Below the pieces are notes generated by a model. It was not told the origin of the DNA and did not search any database. It was given only the letters and a program-made list of their open reading frames with translations. From Ignavibacteria bacterium (GTDB lineage: Bacteria; Bacteroidota; Ignavibacteria; Ignavibacteriales; Ignavibacteriaceae): DNA of 7,796 nucleotides. How positions within the stretch are numbered: the stretch's first letter is position 1; every line of letters begins with the position of its first letter. The DNA lies in contig JAUSIA010000044.1 of NCBI GenBank assembly GCA_030648225.1, positions 1 to 7,796 on the forward strand. Reading direction: 5' to 3'. Shown here one piece after another: positions 7,122 through 7,796 of this stretch. The position numbers were made by a program, and so were the translations under genes.

Positions 7122-7173
7122 AAACCTTCGAGGTTAGCATTGCATGATCAGGGTGTAAACCCCGAAGGTTTTT
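7122..7173 (+). terminator. Rho-independent terminator after lptD
   Basis: AAACCTTCG (7122-7130) pairs perfectly with CGAAGGTTT (7163-7171), and T continues to 7173; a seven-A run (7113-7119) lies just upstream, so it could also work on the opposite strand. The loop of 32 bases is unusually long. The left arm can instead close on itself as AACCT-TCG-AGGTT (7123-7135), an alternative hairpin that would exclude the long stem. Confidence 0.6.
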
Positions 7174-7185
7174 GCAGGATATTTA

Positions 7186-7644
7186 ATGAAACATTACATT
7201 ATTGATGGAAATAATTTAATCGGAAAGGTGAAGAAATTATCCGGACTTCAAAGTAAAGATAAGCAGAGTGCAAGAGAGCAGCTTGTTTATCTTTTGCAGA
7301 ATTATTTTTCCCGAAAGAAGGTAAAGGTATCTCTCAACTTTGATGGTTATGAAAACAGTCCTTTAAATATTTCAAATGGGAAAATTATTTATTCCGAATC
7401 AAAGACTGCAGATGAGAAAATTAAAGATCAGATTTCCTCATCTAAAACCAGGAGAGATATAGTTGTTGTTTCATCTGATAATGGAATAAGAGATTATGCA
7501 AAAGTTTGCGGATGCTCTTTAATGACAAGTGAAGAATTTAATAAAGAATTTTCAATTAAAAATGAAATTGATGATGAGGCAAGAAGAATAAAAGAAATTA
7601 ATAATATTGAGGAATTTAAAAAGTTGTTTAATGCCAAAGATTGA
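7186..7644 (+). CDS. YacP-like NYN-domain protein, predicted PIN-like ribonuclease
   Basis: A 152-residue cytoplasmic protein of the NYN/YacP family, whose fold is that of PIN-type metal-dependent nucleases. In B. subtilis the relative YacP (Rae1) cuts mRNA in the ribosome A site; the same role here is only an analogy. The acidic metal-site pattern is present: IIDGNN at 5-10 with Asp7, NFDG at 51-54 with Asp53, TADEKI at 75-79 with Asp76 and Glu77, and SSDNGIRDYA at 96-105 with Asp98 and Asp103. After about residue 125 comes a charged helical tail. The ATG is supported by AGGA at 7176-7179, six bases upstream, one of the few clear ribosome binding sites in this window. The terminator just before it separates it from lptD, so it probably has its own promoter or depends on readthrough. 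The stop TGA is followed at once by TAA. Confidence 0.82.
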   Translation: MKHYIIDGNNLIGKVKKLSGLQSKDKQSAREQLVYLLQNYFSRKKVKVSLNFDGYENSPLNISNGKIIYSESKTADEKIKDQISSSKTRRDIVVVSSDNGIRDYAKVCGCSLMTSEEFNKEFSIKNEIDDEARRIKEINNIEEFKKLFNAKD

Positions 7645-7647
7645 TAA

Positions 7648-7759
7648 AAAGTAAAACAGAATTATCTTAATCCATCAACTACAACAAAATTCAATCTTTT
7701 CAAGCGGAATTTATTATTCTTCCTTAGAAACAATTGATTTTAGTTCAGTAAAAAAGTGG
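7648..7759 (+). pseudogene. Collapsed remnant of a T9SS type A C-terminal sorting domain
   Basis: Two adjacent reading frames together spell the two ends of the type A sorting domain found on type IX secretion cargo. Frame 1 from 7657 reads QNYLNPSTTTKFNL, close to the usual QNYPNPFNPSTTIKF opening. Frame 2 from 7697 reads FSSGIYYSSLETIDFSSVKK, close to the usual LSSGIYFYSLE...FSSVKKM ending. The middle of the domain (roughly 40-50 residues) is missing and the halves are out of frame, with the junction near 7696-7700. No start codon or upstream cargo gene exists; the frame-1 half follows the NYN gene's stop after two stop codons. The reading is a dead fragment left by deletion. It fits a genome carrying T9SS genes such as the plug-family protein above. 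Confidence 0.62.
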
Positions 7760-7796
7760 AATTCTTATATAAAAATATTTACCAAATAGAAAAAAT
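7760..7796. other. AT-rich end of window, nothing recognised
   Basis: The last bases continue the frame-2 sorting-domain remnant for ten codons to a TAG at 7787-7789, but the residues no longer resemble the family's short hydrophobic ending. No promoter, terminator or gene start is clear before the window ends. Confidence 0.4.

Noticed and set aside
7648..7796. The final stretch as a short functional gene.
   Set aside because: There is no start codon with a ribosome binding site, and the sorting-domain resemblance switches frame in the middle; a remnant explains it better.

Overview
The window is AT-rich DNA with closely packed genes, all on the + strand. It looks like chromosome from the Bacteroidota/Chlorobiota/Ignavibacteriota (FCB) group. 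The reasons are a type IX secretion system (T9SS) plug-family protein, a decayed T9SS sorting-domain remnant, an LptD of the Bacteroidota-like type, and few Shine-Dalgarno sequences. The T9SS motifs and the mix of families suit an Ignavibacteria-like organism best, but this is inference from protein character and not from a marker gene.

Layout. Positions 2-2664 look like one transcription unit of abutting genes: the tail of an unidentified gene, a 78-residue small protein, a T9SS plug-family (former DUF5103) exported protein, and a Gfo/Idh/MocA oxidoreductase resembling UDP-GlcNAc 3-dehydrogenases. The junctions are a one-base overlap, a 0-12 base gap and a zero-base gap. Positions 2665-2897 are noncoding, with a weak candidate terminator and three copies of a REP-like palindrome. 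A probable lipoprotein with an LEA14/WHy-type domain (2898-3503) and a ROK sugar kinase (3546-4508) follow. After a 53-base gap with a candidate promoter and a hairpin comes lptD (4562-7114). A strong hairpin terminator (7122-7173) separates it from a YacP-like NYN-domain nuclease (7186-7644). The last 150 bases carry the collapsed remnant of a T9SS type A C-terminal sorting domain.

How the genes relate. The common theme is the cell envelope: lptD places LPS in the outer membrane, the oxidoreductase may supply a diamino-sugar precursor for lipid A, the plug-family protein belongs to outer-membrane protein export, and the LEA-type protein is probably membrane-anchored. The ROK kinase and the NYN protein are housekeeping genes without an obvious link. 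I found no defence system, CRISPR array, complete mobile element or RNA gene. The less ordinary items are the sorting-domain fossil, the palindromic repeat cluster, the two-cysteine LptD and the small, possibly Sm-like protein.
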